Assembly (NCBI RefSeq): GCF_001875725.1
Contig: NZ_MLCQ01000018.1
Coordinates: 62,001-126,000, forward strand
Direction: 5' to 3'
Length of the DNA stretch: 64,000 nucleotides
From: Corynebacterium sp. NML140438
Lineage (GTDB): Bacteria > Actinomycetota > Actinomycetes > Mycobacteriales > Mycobacteriaceae
Both the position numbers and the translations under genes were made by a program. Shown piece by piece: positions 1 to 11,806 of the stretch. Numbering within the stretch: position 1 is the first letter of the stretch; every line of letters begins with the position of its first letter. Below the pieces are notes generated by a model. That model was not told the origin of the DNA. It worked only from the letters and a program-made list of their open reading frames with translations, and did no database searches.

Positions 1-2
1 CA

Positions 3-620
3 ACGCAGCTGGCTGCGTGGACACAGATCTTCCTTGCTGAGCTGGAGCGGGCTACCGGTAAGCGTCCGATGCTCTACACGTATCGCTATTTCTGGTACGA
101 GCGGATGAACAACACCAATGCGTTTACAAGCTATCCGCTGTGGCTTGCCGCATACCAGAACCAACCACCACGCCCAGTTGGCGGTTGGGACAAGCTGACG
201 TTCTGGCAGCGTAGCGACTCGGGCCGTGTCGCAGGTATTCCGGCGACTGTTGATATGAACCTGTTTAACGGCACTGGTGCTCAGTTCGGTGGCTTTGCGG
301 CTGGTAACTTGCGCTCTGCAGGTGGTGTCCTCGAGACGTTCCAGGCGCCGGACTCCGATCAGCTTGAGGTCCTTGAACAGAACAGCACGGCCCTTGTCGT
401 TGCGATTCTTGCGTTGGCGGCCGGCGCGTTGGGTGCGTCCCAAGTTGCATCAGAAGCAGCAAAGTTTGGGTTCGACATCAAGGACGCTGACAATATCGCG
501 GGTCTTGTTCAGCGGTTGGCTTCCCAGGGAGAGCTGCCAGTGGAAGATCTACGCAACATGATGATCGGCGACTACCAGGTCGGCGACTTGCTGATCCTGC
601 TGGATAACGCGGCGCACTAG
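3..620 (+). CDS. GH25 family lysozyme (muramidase), 3' part only
   Basis: The frame is open from the first bases of the window, so this is the C-terminal part (about 205 residues) of a longer protein; the ATG at 69 is internal. The visible part reads like the second half of a glycoside hydrolase family 25 barrel: a helix ending in TGKRPMLYT, the LWLAAYQ strand, an FWQRS strand and a late VDMNLFNGT motif. These enzymes cleave the MurNAc-GlcNAc bond of peptidoglycan and are normally secreted. About 100 residues after the barrel are alanine-rich, unlike a typical cell-wall-binding repeat. The signal peptide and first catalytic residues lie outside the window. The stop overlaps that of the convergent next gene. 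Confidence 0.8.
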   Translation, partial: TQLAAWTQIFLAELERATGKRPMLYTYRYFWYERMNNTNAFTSYPLWLAAYQNQPPRPVGGWDKLTFWQRSDSGRVAGIPATVDMNLFNGTGAQFGGFAAGNLRSAGGVLETFQAPDSDQLEVLEQNSTALVVAILALAAGALGASQVASEAAKFGFDIKDADNIAGLVQRLASQGELPVEDLRNMMIGDYQVGDLLILLDNAAH

Positions 621-1426
621 GCGTCGGTTGGCGCGTCGTAGCGAGGGCTCGTAGCAAGGCTGCGGGCCCATTTTTCATGCTTGAACTGCGCAGGAACGGC
701 GCCTTTGAGCAGCTCGCGAGTCAACGACGGGCTCGCCTCGATTGGAGTGTTTGCGCCGATAAGGACGATGTTGCCGTAGCGGCGACCTTTCAGCATTGGC
801 GGGTCCGCGATTGCGGCAACATGAGGCCAGACCTCGAGCATGCCAGCCAGTTCCTCCTTCGCTTCTTTGAGGTCCGCATGGCTGCCGCAGTTTGCCACAT
901 ACATTCCTGACGGGCTCAGTGATTTCCGCGCCTGCTCGAAGAATTCCACTGTGGTCAGGTTGCGGGGCGTGATCGCTGAGGAGAAGACATCCCGGATGAT
1001 GATGTCGCGCGTGTTTGGTTTGAAGCTGTCTGTGACTTCGCGGGCGTCGCCTACTCGTATTTTTACGATTGGCGAACGGGGGATATCGAAAAGTTCGCGG
1101 GCGAGTTCGGCAAGTGACATGTCGATTTCTACGACCGTATTGCGTGAGCCTTTCCACTTGGACGCGAAGTAGCGGGGCAGTGTGCAGGCTGCCCCGCCCA
1201 GGTGTGTCAGGCGCGGTTTGGGCCAGCGGGGGACGTCGATAAGCTGTTGGTCGTTGAGGAAATCAGCGATCCACCTCATATATTCGAAATCCAGTCGTTC
1301 CGGATCACCGGGGACAATGTGGGAGCTGGGCACCCCGTTGACGAGGAGAACCATGGAGCCGTCCGGCTCGTGGAGCACCTCCGCGACGCCGGTATCGATT
1401 TCGTGGAATTCACTCTTTGCTGCCAT
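617..1426 (-). CDS. Spermidine-synthase-like methyltransferase-fold protein
   Basis: A 269-residue protein of the spermidine synthase-like (SpeE-type Rossmann) family. The nucleotide-binding glycine-rich segment HLGGAACTLPR lies near residues 75-85, followed by the acidic VVEID strand (about 98-102) and a GDARE segment. The family binds S-adenosylmethionine or its decarboxylated form, but actinobacterial members of this short type have no firmly assigned substrate, so the true reaction is open. The ATG start sits 8 bases after a TACTCT -10-like box, which suggests a leaderless transcript. It lies 16 bases after the ABC permease gene on the same strand and may also be read from that operon. 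Its stop shares a CTAG with the gene on the other strand. Confidence 0.75.
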   Translation of the reverse strand: MAAKSEFHEIDTGVAEVLHEPDGSMVLLVNGVPSSHIVPGDPERLDFEYMRWIADFLNDQQLIDVPRWPKPRLTHLGGAACTLPRYFASKWKGSRNTVVEIDMSLAELARELFDIPRSPIVKIRVGDAREVTDSFKPNTRDIIIRDVFSSAITPRNLTTVEFFEQARKSLSPSGMYVANCGSHADLKEAKEELAGMLEVWPHVAAIADPPMLKGRRYGNIVLIGANTPIEASPSLTRELLKGAVPAQFKHEKWARSLATSPRYDAPTDA

Positions 1427-1442
1427 GGACAGTGAGAGTACC

Positions 1443-2192
1443 TTACGCCTTTACGTCGACACGGCGCAGGTATACGACGGATGCAAGCCACGCTACTGCG
1501 GTGAGCAGCAGGGTGCTCGTGAGGACACTGAATATCGTGCTCCATTCGAATGCACTCGAGCCAGCGACTGCGGTACCACCCATCCACAGCGTCGTGGACA
1601 CACCGATGGGTGGAAGTAAAAACTGTGTTGCCGTAGCCCTGGCAGCGATAGCGCCGAAAGCAACGATGCTGGAGAACACACCGAGGGCGACCGGCATAGC
1701 AAAGTTTCGAATCACCATGGAAGCGAAACTCTGCCACGCGGCAACCGCGACCGCAGGAACCACAGTGAGCAGCGCCGACGCGAGCAACTCCAGCGGTGGC
1801 ATTCCTGAAAGGCCACTGACCCAACCGCCGACCATGCTGGTGACGATGAAGATGCACTGCATAAGTGCCGTCATGGCGACGATCACACCAAGCTTTGCTG
1901 TGACCAGGCTTGCCACCGACCGTGACGACGTAAGCAGCGTGTTCCAATTTCCACCGCGGTGTTCCACGCGCCACGCTGCGGAAGCGAGAATCGAAATGCC
2001 CGCGACCATGAAGATCATCCCGTAAAACAGCGTCGTTTGGGACCAATAGCTGGCCCACCCAGCATCTAGTGTCTCAGCGTTGGCGGCGTAGTTACCAGCA
2101 CCGAAGACGACGGAGATGAGAGGAATAGCGATGGGAACTACGGCGACATGGGTGCGTCGAAGTTTAGAAAACTCGTTGGAAAGCATGTCCAT
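1443..2192 (-). CDS. ABC-2 type transporter permease
   Basis: A 249-residue integral membrane protein with about six hydrophobic segments. Its N-terminus (FSKLRRTHVAVV) closely resembles that of the upstream gene (LKLRRTHILWLG), so the two are paralogous permease subunits. Together with the ATPase they would form an exporter of the bacteriocin-immunity or drug-efflux kind. I chose the ATG at 2192 because AGGAAGGA precedes it and because the matching N-terminus begins there; the open frame extends further upstream without family similarity. It begins two bases after the previous permease ends, which points to co-translation. The substrate cannot be read from the sequence. Confidence 0.8.
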   Translation of the reverse strand: MDMLSNEFSKLRRTHVAVVPIAIPLISVVFGAGNYAANAETLDAGWASYWSQTTLFYGMIFMVAGISILASAAWRVEHRGGNWNTLLTSSRSVASLVTAKLGVIVAMTALMQCIFIVTSMVGGWVSGLSGMPPLELLASALLTVVPAVAVAAWQSFASMVIRNFAMPVALGVFSSIVAFGAIAARATATQFLLPPIGVSTTLWMGGTAVAGSSAFEWSTIFSVLTSTLLLTAVAWLASVVYLRRVDVKA

Positions 2193-2194
2193 GG

Positions 2195-2941
2195 TTAGAT
2201 TTCCTTCCTGTTGAGCCACCTCGTGGCTGCCACAAACCCAGTCGCAAGCAGGACGATGTAGATGCACCACGCCGCCCATCCAGGCTGTGTAGGGACGATG
2301 CCTTCGTCTGTGAACGTGTAGGGAAGCAGCACAGCAAAGTAGCCAAAGGGGTTCAGCACGGCGAGCCATGCAGGGGAGAGCAGCGAGGCGATGCCGAAGA
2401 AGCCACCTGCCACGCCGAGAGAGAGCACGCCGATTTGAGATTCAGTGATCGCAGCGAGTAGCAGCATGGTGCTTGCGATGGCCAGGCTGCTAATTATCGC
2501 GGTGGCGCCGTATACGGCCCAAGCTGTGGCAGTGCTTGTGCTCGGTAGTGGTGCTCCGAGCAGTACCGGTAGCGCGATACATACTCCGAACTCCAGCAGT
2601 TTGAGCACGACGACGAGGGGTGCCACTACTCGCAACTTACTGCGCAGCAGGGAGCCCTTGCGGACGCCAGCAACCGCGTTGAGCAGCCACCCGCCACTTG
2701 CATGCTCGCTATCTACTGCACGGCTGGCGATGAGCGCCATCTGCAGTGGGGTAAGAAAAGCGAGCGGCATTGCTACCGCAACCAACTGGCCAGCCCACGC
2801 GATGGCTGGGTCTGTGACGAAGGAGTCGACCTGTCCGGCAGAAAACAGGTTCATCGATGCGAACAACACGATGCCGAGGGACAGCGCCGCGCCCAGCCAT
2901 AGGATATGTGTGCGGCGCAGTTTTAAAAGCTCGAGGTTCAT
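2195..2941 (-). CDS. ABC-2 type transporter permease
   Basis: A 248-residue membrane protein with about six hydrophobic helices and a short cytoplasmic N-terminus (LKLRRTH) shared with the following gene. It is the first of two permease subunits of an ABC exporter. Its ATG overlaps the stop codon of the ATPase gene (ATGA), a standard sign of translational coupling, and the second permease starts right after it. Two-component systems next to such three-gene ABC sets often respond to cell-envelope stress or antimicrobial peptides, but that role is an inference from context only. Confidence 0.8.
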   Translation of the reverse strand: MNLELLKLRRTHILWLGAALSLGIVLFASMNLFSAGQVDSFVTDPAIAWAGQLVAVAMPLAFLTPLQMALIASRAVDSEHASGGWLLNAVAGVRKGSLLRSKLRVVAPLVVVLKLLEFGVCIALPVLLGAPLPSTSTATAWAVYGATAIISSLAIASTMLLLAAITESQIGVLSLGVAGGFFGIASLLSPAWLAVLNPFGYFAVLLPYTFTDEGIVPTQPGWAAWCIYIVLLATGFVAATRWLNRKEI

Positions 2942-3852
2942 GCGCTGAGCCCCCTACGTCCCGTCATCCCGATAAAGATTTCCTCTAAGCTGCGACGTTT
3001 GCGCAGGACCTGGTGGATCGGAACCCCGCGGCGTACAAGCTGCGCGCATGCGGCAGCCACAGCATCATCGCTGAGCCCGGATACCTCCACGCCGCCGGAA
3101 ACGATGCGTGGGCCCATATCGTGGAGAACCTCGGCGGCAACGGTTGCCGCTGGGGTTTGGACGTAGACGTCGGGTAGGTGGGCGTCGAAAAGCTGCTGTT
3201 GCGAGCCTTGGAAAACGAGATTGCCTTGGTTGATAATGCTGAAGCTGGTGGCCATCTTTTCGATTTCAGACAGCAGGTGGCTCGAGACAAGGACTGTGCG
3301 CCCTTCGTCGCGTGCGAGGCTAATGATGAGCTCGCGGATTTCTTCGATACCGGCTGGGTCGAGGCCGTTGGTCGGCTCGTCCAGAACGAGTAGCTGCGGG
3401 TCGCGTACGAGTGCGAACGCGATGCCGAGGCGCTGCTTCATACCGAGCGAATAGTGCTTGACCTGCTTGTTCATGTGCTTTTCCAGGCGAACAAGCCGTA
3501 CCGCGCGTTTTGCGTTCGCCGGGTCAGCCCTGAATAGCCGCGTCACAATCTGCATGTTTTCCGCACCGGTGAGGTGCGGGTAGGCCGCTGGCGACTCGAT
3601 GAGCGAGCCGATACTGGAAAGGACCTCGGCACGCGTGGCGCGGGTCATCGGCTGCCCCAATACCGTGATTTCACCGGCGGTCGGGGTGACCAGGCCGAGC
3701 AGCATCTTCATTGTGGTTGATTTACCAGAGCCGTTCGGGCCAAGCAGCCCGTGTACAGCGCCCTGGGGGATTTCAAGCGCGAGGTTATTGACGACAGTGT
3801 GCGTACCGTACGTCTTTGTGAGACCCCGTGTAGTAATGATCGGTGAGTTCAT
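2938..3852 (-). CDS. ABC transporter ATP-binding protein (exporter type)
   Basis: A 304-residue ATPase of the ABC-2 exporter class. Walker A is GPNGSGKST, the signature is YSLGMKQR, Walker B is LLVLDEPTNGLD, followed by an SSHLLSE switch region. The roughly 90-residue C-terminal extension is usual in this class. The start is uncertain: a TTG at 3870 adds six residues and has GAGGA just upstream, while the ATG at 3852 gives the usual domain beginning (SPIITTRGLTKTYG). It is the first gene of the exporter set and lies about 100 bases after the response regulator gene in the same direction. Confidence 0.85.
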   Translation of the reverse strand: MNSPIITTRGLTKTYGTHTVVNNLALEIPQGAVHGLLGPNGSGKSTTMKMLLGLVTPTAGEITVLGQPMTRATRAEVLSSIGSLIESPAAYPHLTGAENMQIVTRLFRADPANAKRAVRLVRLEKHMNKQVKHYSLGMKQRLGIAFALVRDPQLLVLDEPTNGLDPAGIEEIRELIISLARDEGRTVLVSSHLLSEIEKMATSFSIINQGNLVFQGSQQQLFDAHLPDVYVQTPAATVAAEVLHDMGPRIVSGGVEVSGLSDDAVAAACAQLVRRGVPIHQVLRKRRSLEEIFIGMTGRRGLSA

Positions 3853-3958
3853 GGTGTCTACTATCGCCAAGCGTCCTCACGAAAACGTCGGAGCTGGGTA
3901 CCATCTTCCGCGTCATACTGGGGGATGATCGAGAGGATGATTCAGGAGATGGTGACGC

Positions 3959-4663
3959 CTATTCGTCGAGCAGATCGGAACGGCTGACAAGACCCGTGCG
4001 GTAGGCGAACAGTACCGCGTGTACGCGGTCGCGCGACTGCGTCTTAGACAAGATGCGCCCGACATGCGTCTTCACTGTCGGCATGGAGATAAACATGCGC
4101 TCAGCGATCTCCGTGTTTGACCAGCCCCGTCCAATCGCGACGAGTACTTCACGTTCTCGAGTGGTGAGCTCGTCAAGAGCAATGCGGTCGGCACTCGAGA
4201 GCGACGTTTCGACGTCGGTGCGCGCGGTTAGTTGGGCGCGGTTGGAAAACCGAGCCACGATCCGCTTAGTGGCGCGTGGAGAGATCACGGCGTCTCCGGC
4301 AGCGACGGTACGGATGGCGTCGAGAAGTACTTCGGGTTGGGCGTCCTTGAGCAAGAATCCGCTCGCCCCGGCTTTCAGCGCATTGACGACGTAGTCTTCG
4401 TCATCAAACGTGGTGAGGATGACCACTTTAGCCTCCGGAAAACGGCGGACGAACTCTGCCGTGGCGGAGATGCCGTCGAGGATGGGCATTTGCACGTCCA
4501 TCAAGACCACGTCGACCGGGTGGGACGCGTGCTGCTCGAGTGCCTCCGCTCCGTTCGAAGCAAGCCAAACTACTTGTAAATCCGTCTGGGAGTCGATCAC
4601 TCGCCGGATACCGTGGAGGAAGAGGACCTGGTCGTCGATGATACCTATGTGAATTGGGGTCAT
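3959..4663 (-). CDS. LuxR/NarL-family response regulator
   Basis: A 234-residue response regulator. The receiver domain has the acidic pair IIDD at residues 9-11, phospho-acceptor Asp56 in LMDVQMP, and Lys106 in FLLKD. The C-terminal GerE-type helix-turn-helix (about 170-230) contains TTREREVL and SMPTVKTHVGRIL. The start is the ATG at 4663, which overlaps the kinase stop (ATGA); the extra upstream codons in the frame precede the receiver fold. Being coupled to a DesK-like kinase and followed by an ABC exporter, it probably controls that exporter, though no binding site is evident. Confidence 0.9.
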   Translation of the reverse strand: MTPIHIGIIDDQVLFLHGIRRVIDSQTDLQVVWLASNGAEALEQHASHPVDVVLMDVQMPILDGISATAEFVRRFPEAKVVILTTFDDEDYVVNALKAGASGFLLKDAQPEVLLDAIRTVAAGDAVISPRATKRIVARFSNRAQLTARTDVETSLSSADRIALDELTTREREVLVAIGRGWSNTEIAERMFISMPTVKTHVGRILSKTQSRDRVHAVLFAYRTGLVSRSDLLDE

Positions 4664-5841
4664 GTGCGCTCCATCGTGCCCGGGTACTGGCTTCCGTCGG
4701 AATGTTGGTGAGCGTAAGGAATCTTCACTTGCGTGACCCACTGTGCTCCTCCGTCGCTGCTGGGCACAGGTTCAGCTTGCAAAGTAGCGCCGATAAGAGC
4801 GGCGCGTTCGCGCATCCCACGCAGGCCGTGGCCATGAACGGGGACTGTCGCAGTGTCGTCGAAGCTATTGGTTACGCGGATTGCCACATGATTTTCATCC
4901 CACGCAACATCGAGCGAAGCACTGCCGTCGCCGTGTTTCAGTGCATTCGTAAGAGCTTCCTGCACCACACGTCGGGCTGCGAGGGAAGTGGCAAGTGGTA
5001 GCTGCTCTGGAGGGGTACCGCGTACTGTGTATTTGATATCAAGCCCACCGAGTTGACTGGTGTGAACCAGCTCATCGAAATCGAGTGAAACTGGTGAGGG
5101 CTCGACAGGCCGCGACTCGGGCGCACGAAGTAACGCGACCACCTCGCGCATTTGCCCCAGTGACTTCCGCCCGACCTCTCCAATTACCCGGAGCGCCTCC
5201 TCACTGTCTCCGCCGTAGCGCCCACCATCCGCCTGCGCGACAATAACAGTCAATGAATGGGTGACTACATCGTGAATCTCGCGGGCGAGGAATGCGCGTT
5301 GCGCAGACATGGCATGTTCAAGTTCGATCCGCTGTTGTTGCAGCGCCTGCTCGAGTTCACGTGCTGCCGCTTCTTCGGTTCGTCTGCGCAGCTCTCCGAA
5401 GAGTCCTGCTGCTACGAGCAGCGTGGTGCTCCACGCGAGGTAGGGGAGCTGCTGTGCAAACGGCATGCTTCGCAATACTGGTGAGACGAAGGATAGTGCG
5501 ACAAGGTCACCAACGACGAGCGAAGCGGCAGCGAGGTCGCGGAGGAAAGGGCGTACGTTTCGTCGGATGATGTAGGCCGTGAACACTCCAACGACGATCA
5601 CGGCGACGGTGAGCTCGGTGCTGAACGCGTGCATGCCTAACAACGCAAATGCGGTCAGCACAGTCATCGTAGGCCACTGCCAGCGAGCAAACGGAGCGAT
5701 AAGTGCCCACACAAGAAGCGGCACAACTCCCCACAAAGAACCCGTAGCGTTGAGGACGCCGGGCAATGCACCCACGCCGAGTACAAGTGCGATGCCAGCG
5801 TCTCGCATACGCAACGGTGCTTGAGAAGTCGTGGGTGGCAT
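4660..5841 (-). CDS. NarL-type sensor histidine kinase (HisKA_3)
   Basis: A 393-residue membrane sensor kinase. The N-terminal 150 residues hold about five or six hydrophobic helices with little extracytoplasmic sequence, so it is likely an intramembrane-sensing type. A coiled linker rich in Glu and Gln (about 150-180) leads to the HisKA_3 motif REIHDVVTHSL with phospho-acceptor His190. The ATPase domain is C-terminal, with the GHGLRGMRERA box near residue 350. The ATG at 5841 lies six bases after a TAGGTT -10-like box. It is translationally coupled to the response regulator. Confidence 0.9.
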   Translation of the reverse strand: MPPTTSQAPLRMRDAGIALVLGVGALPGVLNATGSLWGVVPLLVWALIAPFARWQWPTMTVLTAFALLGMHAFSTELTVAVIVVGVFTAYIIRRNVRPFLRDLAAASLVVGDLVALSFVSPVLRSMPFAQQLPYLAWSTTLLVAAGLFGELRRRTEEAAARELEQALQQQRIELEHAMSAQRAFLAREIHDVVTHSLTVIVAQADGGRYGGDSEEALRVIGEVGRKSLGQMREVVALLRAPESRPVEPSPVSLDFDELVHTSQLGGLDIKYTVRGTPPEQLPLATSLAARRVVQEALTNALKHGDGSASLDVAWDENHVAIRVTNSFDDTATVPVHGHGLRGMRERAALIGATLQAEPVPSSDGGAQWVTQVKIPYAHQHSDGSQYPGTMERT

Positions 5842-5941
5842 ACCATCAACCTAACCGACCTCGCGCGGACAAGCGTCATGCCACGGTATGATTCGCCGGG
5901 CGCTTTCCTTCTCCTTCTCCTCGCGGGTACACTTCCGCCAC

Positions 5942-7033
5942 ATGCGAGTTTTAGTGGCGATGAGTGGAGGCGTGGACAGCTCGGTGGCCGCAGCACGCCT
6001 TGTCCAGGCTGGCCGCGACGTTGTGGGAGTGCATCTGGCGCTCTCGCAGGACCCGCAGGCCACTAGAGAGTCAGCGCGCGGGTGTTGCTCCCTTGAGGAT
6101 TCTGCAGATGCTCGCCGCGTATGTGACAAGCTCGGTATCCCGTTCTATGTGTGGGACTTCTCCGATCGTTTTAAGGCCGAGGTTATTGATAATTTCGTGT
6201 GGTCGTACGAACACGGAGAGACCCCGAACCCATGCCTGCGATGCAACGAGAAAATCAAGTTTGCAGCTTTGCTTGAGCGCGCTATCGCGCTTGGATTCGA
6301 TGCCATCGCAACTGGCCATTACGCGATTATCGACGACGACGGAAACCTACGGCGCTCTGTCGACCCGCTGAAAGACCAGTCGTATGTGCTGGGGGTGCTG
6401 ACCCGCGACGAACTCGACAAGTGCATCTTCCCGATCGGGGACACAGAAAAGCCGCAAATCCGCGAAGAGGCGGCAGCGTTCGGTTTTTCGACTGCGCAGA
6501 AGCCGGACTCCTACGACATCTGCTTCATCCCTGACGGCAACACCCAGGCGTTTTTAGGTAGATCGATTGGCATGCGTCCCGGAATCGTTCGGGATCAGGA
6601 CGGCACCGAGCTCAAAGAACACGACGGCGCATTCCAGTACACCATCGGGCAGCGCCGCGGACTCAACCTTCGAGTGCCAGCGCAGGACGGACAGCCACGA
6701 TACGTCACGGATGTCGATGCCACCACGGGCACGGTTACTGTCGGTCCGCGCGAGGCGCTCAAGGTATGGCAAATCGACGCCGACCGCGTGAAAGTACTGC
6801 ACCCGGCGATGCAGGGAGAGTTTGCGGCCAACGTCCAGATCCGCGCGCACGGCGGGGTCGTGGCCTGCCGAGCGCGCGTTGAGGGCGACAGCATGCACCT
6901 CGAGCTCGAGACGCCTCTCGAGGGCGTCGCACGAGGACAGGCTGCTGTGCTGTACCTGCCTGACCCTGACGGACTTGGCGATGTTGTCCTGGGGTCCGGC
7001 ACGATCTGCGGGACGTCGAGCGTGCAACCATGA
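5942..7033 (+). CDS. mnmA: tRNA-specific 2-thiouridylase MnmA
   Basis: A 363-residue enzyme that puts the sulfur on U34 of tRNA-Glu, -Gln and -Lys. The PP-loop MSGGVDSS is at residues 7-14; catalytic cysteines are Cys98 (NPCLRC) and Cys194 (YDICFI); TGHYA and KDQSYVL are also typical. Length is normal. The ATG at 5942 is preceded, 8 bases upstream, by the -10-like box TACACT and has no ribosome binding site, so translation is probably leaderless; longer frames add an unrelated N-terminus. The stop overlaps the next start (ATGA). Confidence 0.95.
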   Translation: MRVLVAMSGGVDSSVAAARLVQAGRDVVGVHLALSQDPQATRESARGCCSLEDSADARRVCDKLGIPFYVWDFSDRFKAEVIDNFVWSYEHGETPNPCLRCNEKIKFAALLERAIALGFDAIATGHYAIIDDDGNLRRSVDPLKDQSYVLGVLTRDELDKCIFPIGDTEKPQIREEAAAFGFSTAQKPDSYDICFIPDGNTQAFLGRSIGMRPGIVRDQDGTELKEHDGAFQYTIGQRRGLNLRVPAQDGQPRYVTDVDATTGTVTVGPREALKVWQIDADRVKVLHPAMQGEFAANVQIRAHGGVVACRARVEGDSMHLELETPLEGVARGQAAVLYLPDPDGLGDVVLGSGTICGTSSVQP

Positions 7034-7875
7034 CGGCCTTTGGACTGGGGGAGTTGCCCGGCACGGACCTGGTAGCTGCCGCGGACGTCGTACTTTCCGA
7101 GTCGCCACTGCCTCACATCCCGCAGTTGCCAGGGCGAGGGATCGGGAGTGATCTGATTGGGCGAACGGCCGCGCTGCTCGACATTCCCATTGATCGAGGC
7201 CCACGCGGGTGGCGCGTCGGCACGCAGCACCGTGCGGTGCGCGACCAGATGAACCGCGACCTCGACGTACTGGAGTCCCTGTGGGCAGGCAAGCTCGATA
7301 GGGTCAAAGTCCAGGTAGTCGGGCCATGGACGCTTGCTGCCGAAATCGAGATGAGCAACGGCCACCGCATGATCACGGACTCCGGCGCGCTGCGGGATGT
7401 GACCGAGGCGCTTGCACAGGCTATCCGTGATCATAGAGAGGATGTGGAGCGTCGCTTAGCGCCGACGGTGCTGCAAATCGACGAGCCCAGCCTCGACGCC
7501 GTGATGCACGGCACACTGCGCGGCGCAACCGAGGCCGAGCGCATTCCAGCGTACCCGGAACCCGAGGAGCGCCTCGCGAGCTTCGGTGAGTACCTGTTGC
7601 ACGCACCCGTCATGATCGATGTGCCGTGGCAGACTGTTGACCTTGCGGCCCTGCAAACGACGGGCGAGAAGGACCACTTTGCACAATTGCTCGATCGTGG
7701 GAGCCGCTTCGCACTCGCGCCGATGCAACCGCGGGACGTGTGGAACGTACTCGACGAACTCCAAACTGATCCTGATACATGCAGCTTCGACGTGTGGGCC
7801 CGGCCCGCGGACACGCTGCTACAGGCCGCTGAAAATTATCGAGAAGCCGCTGAAATGGCGGAAGGGTTGCGTTAG
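7030..7875 (+). CDS. MetE-like protein without zinc ligands
   Basis: A 281-residue protein of the cobalamin-independent methionine synthase fold, corresponding to a single barrel. Recognisable parts are [10 protein letters not shown] and the [11 protein letters not shown] strand. True MetE binds zinc through His and two Cys in its C-terminal barrel; here the only cysteine is in DTCSF and no such site exists, so it is unlikely to make methionine. Actinobacteria often carry a gene of this type directly after mnmA, and its function is not known. It starts within the mnmA stop (ATGA overlap). Its stop overlaps that of the convergent exonuclease gene (TTAG). Confidence 0.75.
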   Translation: MTAFGLGELPGTDLVAAADVVLSESPLPHIPQLPGRGIGSDLIGRTAALLDIPIDRGPRGWRVGTQHRAVRDQMNRDLDVLESLWAGKLDRVKVQVVGPWTLAAEIEMSNGHRMITDSGALRDVTEALAQAIRDHREDVERRLAPTVLQIDEPSLDAVMHGTLRGATEAERIPAYPEPEERLASFGEYLLHAPVMIDVPWQTVDLAALQTTGEKDHFAQLLDRGSRFALAPMQPRDVWNVLDELQTDPDTCSFDVWARPADTLLQAAENYREAAEMAEGLR

Positions 7876-8555
7876 CTCGCATCCCCTATCATCGGCCATG
7901 ACGTGGTGAAATTGGAAACGTCACGTCCCTTTGACTCGAAGAACTCCCGCAACTCCGTTTGGAGTTTGTAATACTCCACCGCCTGAAACTCCATCAGCTC
8001 GTCCGTGCTCATCTGGGCGAGTTCGGGGTACGTTGAGCGGACTTGCTTCCAAGCGAGGCGAGCCGCGGCTGTTGCGTCCGCCGTCGCGTCATGGGCATTG
8101 TCGAGCTTTACTCCGTACAGCTCACAGAGCGCGCCGAGGTTGCGCTTGCCCTTCCTGTAGCGATCTTTTGCCCTGTCGATAACGAGGGGATCGAACACAG
8201 GGCCAGTCACCGTGAAATCTCCGGTGAGCTGGCGAAGGACAGAAAGGTCATACGGCGCGTTAAAGACGATGAGGGTGAGGCCGTCGTCCCAACCGCGCTT
8301 AATCATGTCGACTGTTTCCTGCAGGACCTCGTCGTGCGGGCGGCCGTGCTCCCGTGCGTATTCCGTGGTGATGCCATGGACCGCAGCGGCCTCAGCGGGA
8401 ATTTCGACTCCGGGGTCGGCGAGGGCCTCGTGTGCGTTGGCCTGAGCACCGTCGATGGTGACGAGCGCGGACGTCACAATGCGCGCAGTGCGCGGGTTGA
8501 CAGAGGTTGTCTCGAGGTCGAAAGACATCATGCGGGATGCGTCGAAGAAAGCCAT
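7872..8555 (-). CDS. DEDDh 3'-5' exonuclease (DnaQ-like)
   Basis: A 227-residue exonuclease of the DNA polymerase III epsilon family. The acidic residues of motif I are Asp13 and Glu15 (FDLETT), motif II is Asp103 (NAPYDLS), and motif III is HDATAD with His155 and Asp160, the DEDDh arrangement. It lacks a polymerase domain or BRCT, so it is a free-standing exonuclease probably working in repair or nucleotide turnover on DNA or RNA ends. ATG at 8555 is preceded by AAGGAGC and also by a TAAGGT box 7 bases away. It is divergent from ligA. Confidence 0.85.
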   Translation of the reverse strand: MAFFDASRMMSFDLETTSVNPRTARIVTSALVTIDGAQANAHEALADPGVEIPAEAAAVHGITTEYAREHGRPHDEVLQETVDMIKRGWDDGLTLIVFNAPYDLSVLRQLTGDFTVTGPVFDPLVIDRAKDRYRKGKRNLGALCELYGVKLDNAHDATADATAAARLAWKQVRSTYPELAQMSTDELMEFQAVEYYKLQTELREFFESKGRDVSNFTTSWPMIGDAS

Positions 8556-8572
8556 GCTCCTTACCTTACTAA

Positions 8573-11316
<2,744 letters not shown>

Positions 11317-11504
11317 ATGCTCTGTTATAGCATCGGAAGCCGTCTCAATGCTGTCAATTGTATGAATATATGCATCTAATCGTAAAAAGTAGCGAAAACG
11401 TTGTGCTTCAGGGTGTGGTGTCGCCTAGTGCGATGTGGTTTCTGGGGATAACGTAGAATGAACACGTTTTAGTGGCTAACCTACGGTAAAGATTGGACTT
11501 CACA

Positions 11505-11804
11505 TTGGCTGAGATTTCACGTGATGAGGTCTCCCGCATCGCACGCCTTGCGCGTATCGCGTTGCAGGAGGATGAGCTTGACCAGATTGCCCAGCAGCTC
11601 GACACCATCGTTGATGCTGTTTCGAAGGTGCAACAGGTCGACACTGATGGGGTAGAGCCGATGAGCCACCCCCATTCGATTGACGCTGGCATGAGGCCGG
11701 ACGTCGAGAAGAAGACGTTGACGCAGGCACAGGCCCTTGACCAGGCCCCTGAGGTTGACGAAGAGCGCTTCGTAGTTCCACAGATTCTTGGAGAAAGTGA
11801 GTAG
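11505..11804 (+). CDS. gatC: Asp/Glu-tRNA amidotransferase subunit GatC
   Basis: The roughly 100-residue small subunit of GatCAB, which stabilises GatA and helps convert Glu-tRNA(Gln) to Gln-tRNA(Gln). [19 protein letters not shown] near the start and the C-terminal RPDV and LDQAPEV segments are typical. I placed the start at the TTG at 11505 because the family begins there; an in-frame TTG at 11493 is also possible, and neither has a good ribosome binding site. A TAGAAT -10-like box at 11454-11459 may drive the operon. gatA follows after two bases. Confidence 0.85.
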   Translation: MAEISRDEVSRIARLARIALQEDELDQIAQQLDTIVDAVSKVQQVDTDGVEPMSHPHSIDAGMRPDVEKKTLTQAQALDQAPEVDEERFVVPQILGESE

Positions 11805-11806
11805 GC

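Noticed and set aside
3..620. Phage lysin at the left edge as part of a prophage
   Set aside because: GH25 enzymes are also ordinary cell-wall hydrolases in corynebacteria, and no phage structural or integration gene is near.
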